Of a stretch of 64,000 bases of DNA, positions 40,972-49,103 are shown piece after piece (within the stretch, counting starts at the first letter, position 1; the number at the start of each line of letters is the position of its first letter). Source of the stretch: Pseudomonadota bacterium (GTDB lineage: Bacteria > Pseudomonadota > Alphaproteobacteria > Rhizobiales > Rhizobiaceae). Location: contig JAEYDD010000026.1 in assembly GCA_023404095.1 (NCBI GenBank), positions 1 to 64,000 of the forward strand, read 5' to 3'. The notes under the pieces were generated by a model. The model searched no databases and was not told where the DNA came from. It saw only the letters and a program-made list of their open reading frames with translations. Both the position numbers and the translations under genes were made by a program.

Positions 40972-41952
40972 TCAAGTCTTGCTCGAGCCCGTCTTTCCAA
41001 GCCCATCCCGGGTCCAGCGTTCAAGGACCCGTCGCGCCATCGAGGTGGTGATGACGAGATGCGAGGCAAAGCCGCCCTTCAGCGCTGCCATCAGCGGCTC
41101 AAACTTGTTGTCTTCCTGAACGACGAGCATGCGTTTCCCGATCGCCCGGATGGATTCGAGATCGGCGGAAATGCAGCGGCGGTTGTGGTTGCAATCCATC
41201 CACTGGCCGTCGTGATCGATCAACTGGCCGGCGATGACACCAGCTGCACCCTGCTCACCCATGGCATGCATGTCGGCCGCCGAAAGCGCGCCACATTTGA
41301 CAAGGTGGCTGTCGTCCTCGATGCCGCCGACGGAATAGAGCGCGAGATCGCAGTCCGAAATAGTGGCAAGCTGCTCCTTGATGACGGGCTCGCCGCGCAG
41401 TTCGTCGGCGAGGCGCTCGGAGGAGAGGACGAGCGGGGCATAGAAATTGATGCCTTCCGCATTCAGGCGGCGGGCGATTTCGGTAGTGCACTGGTCCGGC
41501 CGGTAAGAGTACGGCGCGCCGAGGTTGCCGCAGAGCTGCACGACAGTCACACCGCGCAGGTCCGCAAACGGCATGACGTCGGCGATGTGGTAGACGGTGC
41601 GGCCCCATGCAACACCGACCCGGTCCCCCTTGTTGAGGAGTTCGAGGAAGACAGAAGCAGCAACGACAGGCATCTCCGCTGCGGGATCCATCGCCTGCCG
41701 GTCTTCCGGTACCAGCCATGCCGTATTCAGCCCCGTCGCGTCCTCGAGTTCCCGGGCAAGCACATCGTCGGAGAAGAGTTCGGAGGAGGTCGAGATGGTA
41801 ACGATTCCCATCTCGCGGGCCTTGCGCAGATACATGGCGATGGAGGCGCGCGAAATCTCCAGCCGTTGGGCGACTTCGTCCTGGCGCAGTCCGTGGTTGT
41901 AGTAGAGCCAGGCGGCCTTGTGAATGATTTGATCGTTGGCGCGGATGGGCAT
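40972..41952 (-). CDS. SorC/DeoR-family sugar-responsive regulator
   Basis: 326 residues with an N-terminal helix-turn-helix (LYYNHGLRQDEVAQRLEISRASIAMYLRKAREMGIV) and the SorC sugar-phosphate-binding domain (GVAWGRTVYHIADVMP, VQLCGNLG, YSVGGIEDDSHL). Proteins of this family respond to phosphorylated sugars. It lies upstream of, and in the same direction as, the aldolase/dehydrogenase gene, with 59 bases between. Half-sites like those of the palindrome at 35033 lie upstream, so it probably controls itself, the aldolase, the importer and the mtnK operon. Confidence 0.86.
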   Translation of the reverse strand: MPIRANDQIIHKAAWLYYNHGLRQDEVAQRLEISRASIAMYLRKAREMGIVTISTSSELFSDDVLARELEDATGLNTAWLVPEDRQAMDPAAEMPVVAASVFLELLNKGDRVGVAWGRTVYHIADVMPFADLRGVTVVQLCGNLGAPYSYRPDQCTTEIARRLNAEGINFYAPLVLSSERLADELRGEPVIKEQLATISDCDLALYSVGGIEDDSHLVKCGALSAADMHAMGEQGAAGVIAGQLIDHDGQWMDCNHNRRCISADLESIRAIGKRMLVVQEDNKFEPLMAALKGGFASHLVITTSMARRVLERWTRDGLGKTGSSKT

Positions 41953-42313
41953 ATGAGTCTTTCGTAGATCCTTCTGACATTATTCATCAACGCTGACAAA
42001 AGTCAATCGACCCTTGCGCCAGATGCGCCGTCCCGTCGTTTCGCAGCAAGCGCATCGTGCGCTGCTTTGCCCGATAGTTGTCGCGTGCCCGATCCGATCG
42101 CCCACAGGTCAGGCGATGGCGTCGAGCTCACTCGGCGTCCGTCGGCGGTTCCAATCCGGCGGGGGAGGTTGCTGCGTGCCTCGCTTCTTCCGTTATCGCC
42201 GGTCGTTCCCCCAAGGCGGACGGATGTGCCACCGTGCTTGACGCAGCGCGTCTGACGTATTACTAGTGACGAAATAATAAAATCGTCATTCTCAACGCGG
42301 AACTGGTACAGGC
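41953..42313. promoter_or_regulatory. Divergent region between sorC-type regulator and TetR gene
   Basis: 361 bases with no supported gene. Near the regulator it has CTGACATTA (41974-41982) and CAAAAGTCAA (41997-42006; TTGACTTTTG on the other strand), both close to the TTGACATTTGA half-sites at 35049-35059. Near the TetR gene it has the inverted repeat AGTGACGA / TCGTCATT. The middle 200 bases are GC-rich and show nothing I can name. Confidence 0.5.
42265..42290. promoter_or_regulatory. Putative TetR operator
   Basis: AGTGACGA (42265-42272) and TCGTCATT (42283-42290) form an inverted repeat with 7 of 8 symmetric positions around a 10-base AT-only spacer, 24 bases before the TetR-family start. 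This is the expected place for autorepression that would also cover the efflux genes. Confidence 0.6.
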
Positions 42314-42922
42314 ATGGCTGGAGCAATTGATACTGTCGCGGATGCCACGCGGCAGGAGAACGTGACTCGTATTCTCGATGCAGCCGAGCGCCTGTTCCGG
42401 CATTATGGCTACTCGAAGACGAACGTGGCCGACATTGCCCGTGATCTCGGCATGTCGCCCGCCAACATCTACCGTTTCTTCGCCTCGAAGGCCGAGATCC
42501 ACCAGGCGCTCTGTGCGCGGATGCTGGATGGAGTTTATGCGATGGCGGTGGAAATCTGCCGTTCGAAGGAAAGTGCGACCGACCGGCTCCGTCGCTATAG
42601 CCTGGCCCAGTATCGGCTTACGGTCGAGACGATGATGGATCAGGAGAAGGTCCACGAGATGGTGGTCGTTGCTTTGGAACGGGACTGGCACGTCATCGAC
42701 CAGCACATCGATCGACTCAACGCGCTTCTTGCCGAAGTCATCCGTGAGGGAATTGCCGCCGGAGAGTTTCCGGAGCAGGACGCCCGTGTTGCCGCACGTT
42801 GCTTTGGCGCGGCCACCGTGACGCTGTGCCATCCACAAATGGTGGCGCAGTGCCTGGCGAAGGAGAACCGCGCGACACCGGACGAGCTGGTCGATTTCGC
42901 GATCAGGGCACTGAAGAAATAG
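42314..42922 (+). CDS. TetR-family regulator of the RND efflux genes
   Basis: 202 residues. The N-terminal helix-turn-helix is clear (RILDAAERLFRHYGYSKTNVADIARDLGMSPANIYRFFASKAEI). The ligand-binding C-terminal part is typical in length, with VMVALERDW-like helices. It lies 53 bases upstream of the membrane fusion protein gene and in the same direction, with a palindrome just before its start, so it most likely represses the whole three-gene unit. The ligand is unknown. Confidence 0.87.
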   Translation: MAGAIDTVADATRQENVTRILDAAERLFRHYGYSKTNVADIARDLGMSPANIYRFFASKAEIHQALCARMLDGVYAMAVEICRSKESATDRLRRYSLAQYRLTVETMMDQEKVHEMVVVALERDWHVIDQHIDRLNALLAEVIREGIAAGEFPEQDARVAARCFGAATVTLCHPQMVAQCLAKENRATPDELVDFAIRALKK

Positions 42923-42975
42923 ACCGGCGGCAGAGCCGCCATCCGACACATTGCTACCAATCAGGAGTGCGAACA

Positions 42976-44118
42976 ATGTTTTCGCCGACGGCAACACGCG
43001 TGCCTATTTCATTGCCAAGCATCGTGATGATGATGGCTCTTGGCCTCGTCCTTTCCGGTTGCTCGGAGGACAAGGTCGAGACGAAGGAAATCGTCCGGCC
43101 CGTCAAGGTCGTAGTCGTTGCAGACGCCGGCGAAGCCCGAAAACTCGACTACTCCGGCTCGGTCAAGGCCCGGACCGAGATGAACCTCGGCTTCCGTGTG
43201 GCCGGCAAGATCACCGAGCGGCGCGTCAACATCGGCGATCGCGTACAGCCCGGCGACCTGCTGGCCCGGATCGATTCGACCGACTATCAACTGGCCGTGA
43301 AGTCGGCGCAGGCCAACCTCGTCGCCGCCGAGAAGCAGGTGGAAACGAGCGGTCTCGCCAAGGCGCGTGCCGAGCAGCTTTTCGCCAAGAACGTCACCTC
43401 CAAATCCCAGCTCGAGGAAGCCGCACTTGCACAGGAGCAGGCGGTCTCGACGCGGGACGCGGCCATTGCCTCCCTCGACCAGGCCGTCAACCAGGTACGC
43501 TATACGGAGCTCAGATCCGACCAGAGCGGCATCGTGACGGCGGTCAATGCCGACATCGGCCAGGTGATCGGTGCAGGATCGCCCGTGGTGGCCGTCGCCA
43601 TCGATGGCGAGAAGGAAGCGGAAATCGCCGTCCCTGAAATGGACATCGCCAAGTTTAGGCCAGGCCAGACGGTGACGGCGCGGTTCTGGTCGGACGAGGG
43701 GCTGGTGCTGGACGGAAAGGTCCGTGAAGTCGCGGGCAGCGCGGACCGGCTGTCGCGCACGTTTGCCGTGCGCGTCAGTCTTCCGAACGACCAGCGGGTG
43801 CTTCTCGGCATGACGGCCACAATAGAGACGACCGGCGAGGTCGGACATAGCTTCATCTCCGTTCCCCTCAGCGCGCTCTCCGAAAAGGATGGCAAGAAGG
43901 TCGTGTGGGTGGTCAAGCGTGAGACCGGGACGGTGCATGCCCGCGAGATCGTCGTCTCAGACTTCAGCGGCGACGGTGTCAACGTGATGCAAGGCCTTCA
44001 GCCCGGCGACATCGTGGTTGCCGCCGGTACGCAGTTCATGAGCGAGAACCTGAAGGTGAAGCTGCCGGCGACCGAAGCGTTATCTGCCCGGGCAGAAACC
44101 GACCAGATCGTTCGCTGA
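42976..44118 (+). CDS. RND efflux membrane fusion protein (lipoprotein)
   Basis: 380-residue periplasmic adaptor. The signal carries a lipobox LVLSGCSE near residue 24. The order of parts is normal: barrel-sandwich (LDYSGSVKARTEMNLGFRVAGKI, VNIGDRVQPGDLLARID), a helical hairpin (about 100-160), the second lipoyl half, a beta-barrel and a membrane-proximal domain. It links the RND pump encoded next to an outer-membrane channel, which is not in the window. ATG at 42976 follows CAGGAGTGC. Confidence 0.88.
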   Translation: MFSPTATRVPISLPSIVMMMALGLVLSGCSEDKVETKEIVRPVKVVVVADAGEARKLDYSGSVKARTEMNLGFRVAGKITERRVNIGDRVQPGDLLARIDSTDYQLAVKSAQANLVAAEKQVETSGLAKARAEQLFAKNVTSKSQLEEAALAQEQAVSTRDAAIASLDQAVNQVRYTELRSDQSGIVTAVNADIGQVIGAGSPVVAVAIDGEKEAEIAVPEMDIAKFRPGQTVTARFWSDEGLVLDGKVREVAGSADRLSRTFAVRVSLPNDQRVLLGMTATIETTGEVGHSFISVPLSALSEKDGKKVVWVVKRETGTVHAREIVVSDFSGDGVNVMQGLQPGDIVVAAGTQFMSENLKVKLPATEALSARAETDQIVR

Positions 44119-44147
44119 CCCCGACATCGACAGAACGGAATGACGCC

Positions 44148-47100
44148 ATGAGTGCCTCGACCTCCGACCGCAAGCCGTTCAACCTCTCCCGTTGGGCGAT
44201 CGGCCATCCGAGCATTGCCCGCTTCCTCTTCGGCCTGATTATCGTCACCGGCGTTCTGGGCCTGACGCGCATGGGCCAGAAGGAGGACCCGGACTTCACC
44301 TTCCGCATTATGGTGGTCCAGGCGATCTGGCCGGGCGCCTCCATCGAGGAGATGCAGGACCAGGTGGTCAACAAGATCGAGCGCAAGCTGCAGGAAACCC
44401 CTCATCTCGATTGGGTGAAGTCCTATACGCGCGCCGGCAGCGCGATCATCACCCTCCAGGTCAAGGGCGACACCGATGCCACCGACGTCGCCGACGCGTT
44501 CTACCAGGTCCGCAAGAAGGTGGACGACATTTCCGGGGAGCTGCCCGAGGGCGTGCTCGGCCCTTATTTCAACGACGAGTTCGGCGACACCTTTATCACG
44601 CTGCATTCGCTCAGCGGCGACGGCTACAGCTATCCGGAACTGAAGGCATTCGCGATCCAAGCGCGCGATATGCTGCTGACGACACCCGGCGTCGAGAAGG
44701 CCGTCATCATCGGCGACCAGCCGGAGAAGATCTATGTGGACGTCTCCTCAAAGGCGCTGGCCGAGCGCGGGTTGACGATCGTCGACTTGCAGAATGCCAT
44801 CAAGGGACAGAACAACGTGGACCCCGCCGGCAGCGTCGATACCGGCACGCGGTCCGTCCGCATCTCCGTCGAAGGAGGAGTCGATCGGGCAGGGGACATC
44901 CGTGAACTCCGCCTGCGAACCGGCAGCCAGGTGATCCGCCTCGGCGATATCGCGACCGTCACCTCGGGCCTCGAGGATCCCTATCAGCGCAAGTACCGCT
45001 TCAACGGCCACGACAGTGTCCAGCTCGGCGTGGTGATGGCCAAGGGCTTCAACGTTACCGATGTGGGCAAGGCAGTCGACGAAACCTACGCCAGGTTCGA
45101 AAGCAGCTTGCCCTATGGGGTCGCCGTCGACCAGATCTCCAATCAGCCCGAGGTCGTCACCGAGGCCATCGGCGAATTCATGAAGGCGCTCGGCGAGGCC
45201 CTCGTCATCGTGCTGGTGGTGTCCTTCCTGTCGATCGGCTGGCGCTCGGGCCTGGTGATCGCCATCGCCATTCCGCTGGTGCTCGCCGCCACATTCGCCA
45301 TCATGTACGAGCTCGGCATCGACCTGCAGCGCATCTCTCTCGGCGCGCTTATCATCGCTCTCGGCCTGCTTGTCGATGACGCGATGATCGTCGTCGAGAT
45401 GATGGAACGAAAGCTGGAGGAGGGCCTCGATAAGGTCGAGGCGGCGAGCTTCGCCTACTCGTCGACTGCCTTTCCGATGCTGACCGGCACTCTGATCACC
45501 ACCGCCGGTTTCATTCCCGTCGGGTTCGCGGAATCGACCGCAGGCGAGTATGTCCGCTCGCTGTTCTTTGTCGTCGGCATCGCGCTCGTCGTCTCGTGGT
45601 TCGTCGCCGTGTATTTCACCCCATGGCTTGGCCACATGATCCTGAAGCAGCGCGCGCACGTGGGCGAACATCACGACGTTTTCGACACCCGCTTCTACAA
45701 GCGGTTGCGGGCCACCGTCGGCTGGGCCGTGCGCCATCGCGTCGCCGTGCTGCTGATGACGCTCGGCACCTTCGCCAGCAGTCTCTGGGCCTTCCAGTTC
45801 ATTCCGCAGAACTTCTTCCCGCAGTCGTCGCGGCCGGAGATCCTGGTCGACCTATGGCTGCCGGAGGGCACCAGCATCAAGGAGGTCGAAAATCAGGCGA
45901 AGGCGCTCGAGGCCCGTATGATGGACGACCCGGACAAGCGGTTCGTCGCCACCTATATCGGCGAGGGCGCGCCGCGCTTCTTCTTGCCCCTCGACCAGCA
46001 GCTGCGCAATCCGAACTTCGCCCAGCTTCTCGTCATGGCCAACGACGAGCCCGCGCGCGAGCGCCTGATCGTCAAGCTCAGGACCGTTCTTGCCGAGGAC
46101 TTCCCTTCGATCCGCTCAAAGGTTGATCGCCTGTTCCTCGGTCCACCGACCGGCTGGCCGGTGCAGTTGCGCGTGATGGGGCCAGACCGCCAGGAGGTCC
46201 GCCGCATCGCCGACGAGGTGAAGGCAAAATTCGAGGAGAATCCCCTCCTCGGCGCCGTCCATGACGACTGGCTGGAACCTGTGCCGGCGATGAAGCTGGT
46301 GATCGACCAGGACCGCGCCCGCGCCCTTGGCGTTACCTCTCAGCGCATCCGCCAGATGCTGCAGGCAGCCATGGCCGGGGTGCCGCTGGACGATTTCCGC
46401 GACGGCGAAGAAACCGTCTCGATCGTCGCCCGCGAACCCGATTCCAACCGCCGCCTGCTGTCGGCTGTCAACTCGATCTATGTTCCGACCGATTTCGGCG
46501 GCTTCGTCCCGGTATCCCAGGTTGCCAAGGTCGTCCCGGTGCTGGAGCAGGGCATCGAATGGCGGCGCGACCGCCTGCCGACGATCACCGTTCGCGCCAC
46601 CCTGCCTGATGGCGTCCAGTCGAACGACATGACGATGAAGCTCTATGACGAGCTGAAGGGCCTGCGCGACGGCCTGGCTCCCGGCTACAAGGTCGAGATC
46701 CAGGGCGGTGCCGAAGACGCGGCCGAAAGCCAGGCCTCGATCGCCGCGAAGGCGCCGATCATGCTCCTCGTCATCGTCCTGCTGCTGATGGTGCAGTTGC
46801 AGCACTTCGGCAAGGCGATGCTGGTGCTCGCCACCGGCCCACTCGGCATCATCGGGGCCGCCGCCGCCCTTCTGATCAGCGGAGCGCCCTTCGGCTTCGT
46901 GGCGATCCTCGGCGTCATCGCGCTGCTCGGTATCATCATCCGCAATTCGATCATCCTCGTCGACCAGATCGACCAGGACATCGCGGCCGGCATGGAGCGC
47001 TCCGAGGCGATCGTGGGCGCTGCCGTTCGCCGCTTCCGCCCGATCATGCTGACGGCCCTGGTGGCCGTGCTGGCGCTGATACCGATCTCGCGCGGCGTCT

Positions 47101-47303
47101 TCTGGGGACCGCTCGCTTACGCCATGATGGGCGGCATCCTGGTCGCCACGGTCCTGACCATCCTGGTCCTGCCGGCCGCCTATGCGCTCTTCTTCGGCAA
47201 GGAGAAGAAGCGCCCGGTTGATGCGCCGCTTGTGGATAGTCCTGCTGGCGGGGACGGCGACGTTCGCCCGCTTCCCGCCCCCGTCGCGATCGCGGCGGAG
47301 TAG
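44148..47303 (+). CDS. RND-family efflux pump, AcrB/MdtB type
   Basis: 1051-residue inner-membrane pump with the duplicated architecture of the family: 12 membrane segments, two large periplasmic loops, the fourth-segment motif ALGLLVDDAMIVVEMMERKLEEG with adjacent acidic residues for proton relay, and its C-terminal counterpart ALLGIIIRNSIILVDQIDQD. It follows the adaptor gene by 29 bases. Substrates cannot be read from sequence. No outer-membrane channel gene accompanies it, so a shared TolC-like protein is presumed. Confidence 0.9.
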   Translation: MSASTSDRKPFNLSRWAIGHPSIARFLFGLIIVTGVLGLTRMGQKEDPDFTFRIMVVQAIWPGASIEEMQDQVVNKIERKLQETPHLDWVKSYTRAGSAIITLQVKGDTDATDVADAFYQVRKKVDDISGELPEGVLGPYFNDEFGDTFITLHSLSGDGYSYPELKAFAIQARDMLLTTPGVEKAVIIGDQPEKIYVDVSSKALAERGLTIVDLQNAIKGQNNVDPAGSVDTGTRSVRISVEGGVDRAGDIRELRLRTGSQVIRLGDIATVTSGLEDPYQRKYRFNGHDSVQLGVVMAKGFNVTDVGKAVDETYARFESSLPYGVAVDQISNQPEVVTEAIGEFMKALGEALVIVLVVSFLSIGWRSGLVIAIAIPLVLAATFAIMYELGIDLQRISLGALIIALGLLVDDAMIVVEMMERKLEEGLDKVEAASFAYSSTAFPMLTGTLITTAGFIPVGFAESTAGEYVRSLFFVVGIALVVSWFVAVYFTPWLGHMILKQRAHVGEHHDVFDTRFYKRLRATVGWAVRHRVAVLLMTLGTFASSLWAFQFIPQNFFPQSSRPEILVDLWLPEGTSIKEVENQAKALEARMMDDPDKRFVATYIGEGAPRFFLPLDQQLRNPNFAQLLVMANDEPARERLIVKLRTVLAEDFPSIRSKVDRLFLGPPTGWPVQLRVMGPDRQEVRRIADEVKAKFEENPLLGAVHDDWLEPVPAMKLVIDQDRARALGVTSQRIRQMLQAAMAGVPLDDFRDGEETVSIVAREPDSNRRLLSAVNSIYVPTDFGGFVPVSQVAKVVPVLEQGIEWRRDRLPTITVRATLPDGVQSNDMTMKLYDELKGLRDGLAPGYKVEIQGGAEDAAESQASIAAKAPIMLLVIVLLLMVQLQHFGKAMLVLATGPLGIIGAAAALLISGAPFGFVAILGVIALLGIIIRNSIILVDQIDQDIAAGMERSEAIVGAAVRRFRPIMLTALVAVLALIPISRGVFWGPLAYAMMGGILVATVLTILVLPAAYALFFGKEKKRPVDAPLVDSPAGGDGDVRPLPAPVAIAAE

Positions 47304-47327
47304 CAGGCGCGGCCTGCTACTCCGCCG
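47293..47327 (+). terminator. Long hairpin over the RND pump stop codon
   Basis: A perfect 15-bp stem CGGCGGAGTAGCAGG / CCTGCTACTCCGCCG with a CGCGG loop includes the stop codon TAG at 47301-47303. There is no T-run. It could act as an mRNA 3'-stabiliser or Rho-linked terminator. Confidence 0.55.
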
Positions 47328-47418
47328 AGGAAGTGATCGAGGCCGCGGTAGATCATGTCAGGCGCGTGCGCGGGCCTCGGCTTGCGCTCATGGGCGGCGA
47401 CGGCCCGGGCGGCGCATG

Positions 47419-47937
47419 TCAGGCGGCATCGGAAAAGACGAGGTGGCTGGACGGATCTGCAAGTGCGAGGAAAGCGAGAAGGTCCTCGCGCGAGAGCGCT
47501 GCGCATCCCGCCGTCGGCGTGTAGCCGGGTCGGGCGATGTGCAGGAAAACCGCACTGCCTGCACCCGGGACCGGCGGATCGTCATTGTGCCCCAGCACGA
47601 CAACAATGTCGTAGATATCGTCCTCCATCCAGAGTTCTTCGTGGCTCGCCGCAAAGGGCAGCCTTACCTGGCGATTGTAGTCCGGGTGCGAAGGAGCGTC
47701 ACACCAGCCGTCCAGTCGGTCGATGGCAGACACGGGAAAGGGTGACGCCGGCTGGGCGATCCTGTCGGCGCGGTAGAAAACCCGGCGGATCGGCCAGCGC
47801 CCGATCGGGCTCGCGCCGTCGCCCTCAACCTTCTCGCTTGCCGCCCGCAGCCCGCCACGGCCGATGGCGCAGCGCCAGCGCTTGTCTCCATAGGTCGCCT
47901 GCCAGCCATCTCCGCCACGGGATACGATAAGATCCAA
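47419..47937 (-). CDS. L,D-transpeptidase (YkuD-fold) family protein
   Basis: About 172 residues. The catalytic motif is HIARPGYTPTAGCAALSREDL, in which the histidine and cysteine of the YkuD fold are visible, together with GDGASPIGRWPIRRVFYRADR. No signal peptide is seen in the short form. I place the start at TTG 47937, seven bases after AAGGAG; a longer frame to 48078 is possible but reads poorly. Close relatives are annotated as murein-modifying or peptidoglycan-related proteins, but activity of this small type is not certain. Confidence 0.7.
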   Translation of the reverse strand: MDLIVSRGGDGWQATYGDKRWRCAIGRGGLRAASEKVEGDGASPIGRWPIRRVFYRADRIAQPASPFPVSAIDRLDGWCDAPSHPDYNRQVRLPFAASHEELWMEDDIYDIVVVLGHNDDPPVPGAGSAVFLHIARPGYTPTAGCAALSREDLLAFLALADPSSHLVFSDAA

Positions 47938-48429
47938 CTCAAAACTCCTTCCTTGAACTTGCGCCCCTGACCAGCGACCTGGGGAGACCGCGGCAGTCGC
48001 ACCATACTGCCCCTTCGCTCCGCACCGTCGCCTGCGTATGGGGTCAGCGCGTACCAGCATCCTAACGGCGGGGTTCACCGGTCGGAATGTCGCCGGCCAG
48101 CATCGGTCTTTCGCATTTCCCGGATGCGGATCGGGCCGGGCGCTGCCGAATCAAAAGTATCTTATAGAGAGGACCTGGATTGGAGAAACCTCGTCGGTCG
48201 TTACCGCCCCACCATCCGCCAGAGAAGTATGCCCTCCTCGCGATCGGCAAAAAGTGCGCGACGCGGTTCGCCCTTCCCGGGCTGGTCGCTGATTGCCTTT
48301 CCGACTGCGGCGATAGTTCGCATCTATCGAAATTACAGAATTTATCTATTTCATTTATGGGGGTCGCCTGTCTATGTTGCGCCGCGAAGGCGAGCTTTCG
48401 CTTTGCAGCAATTCGTACAGGAGATCCCA
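47938..48429. other. Intergenic region upstream of ahpC
   Basis: About 490 bases between the divergent transpeptidase-fold gene and ahpC. The last 130 bases hold the OxyR site (48313-48349) and, after it, TCTATGTT at about 48371 as a possible -10 element for ahpC. The first 350 bases show no gene I can support. Confidence 0.5.
48313..48349. promoter_or_regulatory. OxyR binding site upstream of ahpC
   Basis: The pattern ATAG-N7-CTAT-N7-ACAG-N7-CTAT (blocks at 48313, 48324, 48335, 48346) matches the OxyR consensus of four ATAG/CTAT contacts spaced by seven bases, with one mismatch in the third block. It lies about 80-115 bases before ahpC. OxyR is encoded three genes downstream, which strongly supports the assignment. 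Confidence 0.88.
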
Positions 48430-48993
48430 ATGTCCGTCCTTAACACCACCGTCAAGCCGTTCAAGGCGCAGGCCTTCAAGCAGGGCAAGTTCATCGAAGT
48501 GACCGAAGCCGATATCCAGGGCAAGTGGGCGATCTTCTTCTTCTATCCCGCCGACTTCACCTTCGTCTGCCCGACCGAGCTTGGTGACCTTGCCGATCAC
48601 TATGCGGAATTGCAGCGTCTCGGCGTAGAGGTGTTCTCCGTCTCCACCGACACGCATTTCTCTCACAAGGGCTGGCACGACGCCTCTGAGACGATCGGCA
48701 AGATCGAATATGCCATGATCGGCGACCCGACGGGCACGATCACCCGCAACTTCGAAGTGATGCGCGAAGGTGAAGGCCTTGCCGACCGCGGCACCTTCAT
48801 CGTCGATCCGGACGGCGTGATCCAGGCCATGGAAATCACCGCTGAAGGCATCGGCCGCAACGCCGCCGACCTTCTGCGCAAGGTCAAGGCCGCGCAGTAC
48901 GTGCGCTCGCATCCGGGCGAAGTCTGCCCGGCCAAGTGGGAAGAGGGCGAAAAGACGCTCGCCCCCTCGCTGCACCTCGTCGGCAAGATCTGA
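48430..48993 (+). CDS. ahpC: Alkyl hydroperoxide reductase subunit C (typical 2-Cys peroxiredoxin)
   Basis: Reduces hydrogen peroxide, organic peroxides and peroxynitrite. 187 residues, the standard length. The peroxidatic cysteine is in FTFVCPTE (near residue 47) and the resolving cysteine in GEVCPAKW (near 166). AhpF, its dedicated reductase, is encoded 110 bases downstream after a hairpin. An OxyR site lies upstream. The ATG at 48430 follows AGGAGATCCCA. Confidence 0.94.
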   Translation: MSVLNTTVKPFKAQAFKQGKFIEVTEADIQGKWAIFFFYPADFTFVCPTELGDLADHYAELQRLGVEVFSVSTDTHFSHKGWHDASETIGKIEYAMIGDPTGTITRNFEVMREGEGLADRGTFIVDPDGVIQAMEITAEGIGRNAADLLRKVKAAQYVRSHPGEVCPAKWEEGEKTLAPSLHLVGKI

Positions 48994-49013
48994 CGCAACG
49001 CCATGAACGAACA

Positions 49014-49037
49014 GCCGCCCCGACCATTCGGGGCGGC
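49014..49037 (+). terminator. Hairpin between ahpC and ahpF
   Basis: A perfect 10-bp stem GCCGCCCCGA / TCGGGGCGGC with a CCAT loop, without a following T-run. It probably stabilises the ahpC message and reduces read-through, giving more AhpC than AhpF. Confidence 0.6.
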
Positions 49038-49103
49038 GCGCCAAATTTGCCGTGCCTCCTCCCAAGACCGCGGCCGCGATATTCCTGAATTCCGGAGTGC
49101 CAG

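Noticed and set aside
42003..42260. Small open frames in the region between the SorC and TetR genes
   Set aside because: They have arginine-rich, low-quality composition, no ribosome sites and overlap each other in all frames, as expected for random GC-rich DNA.
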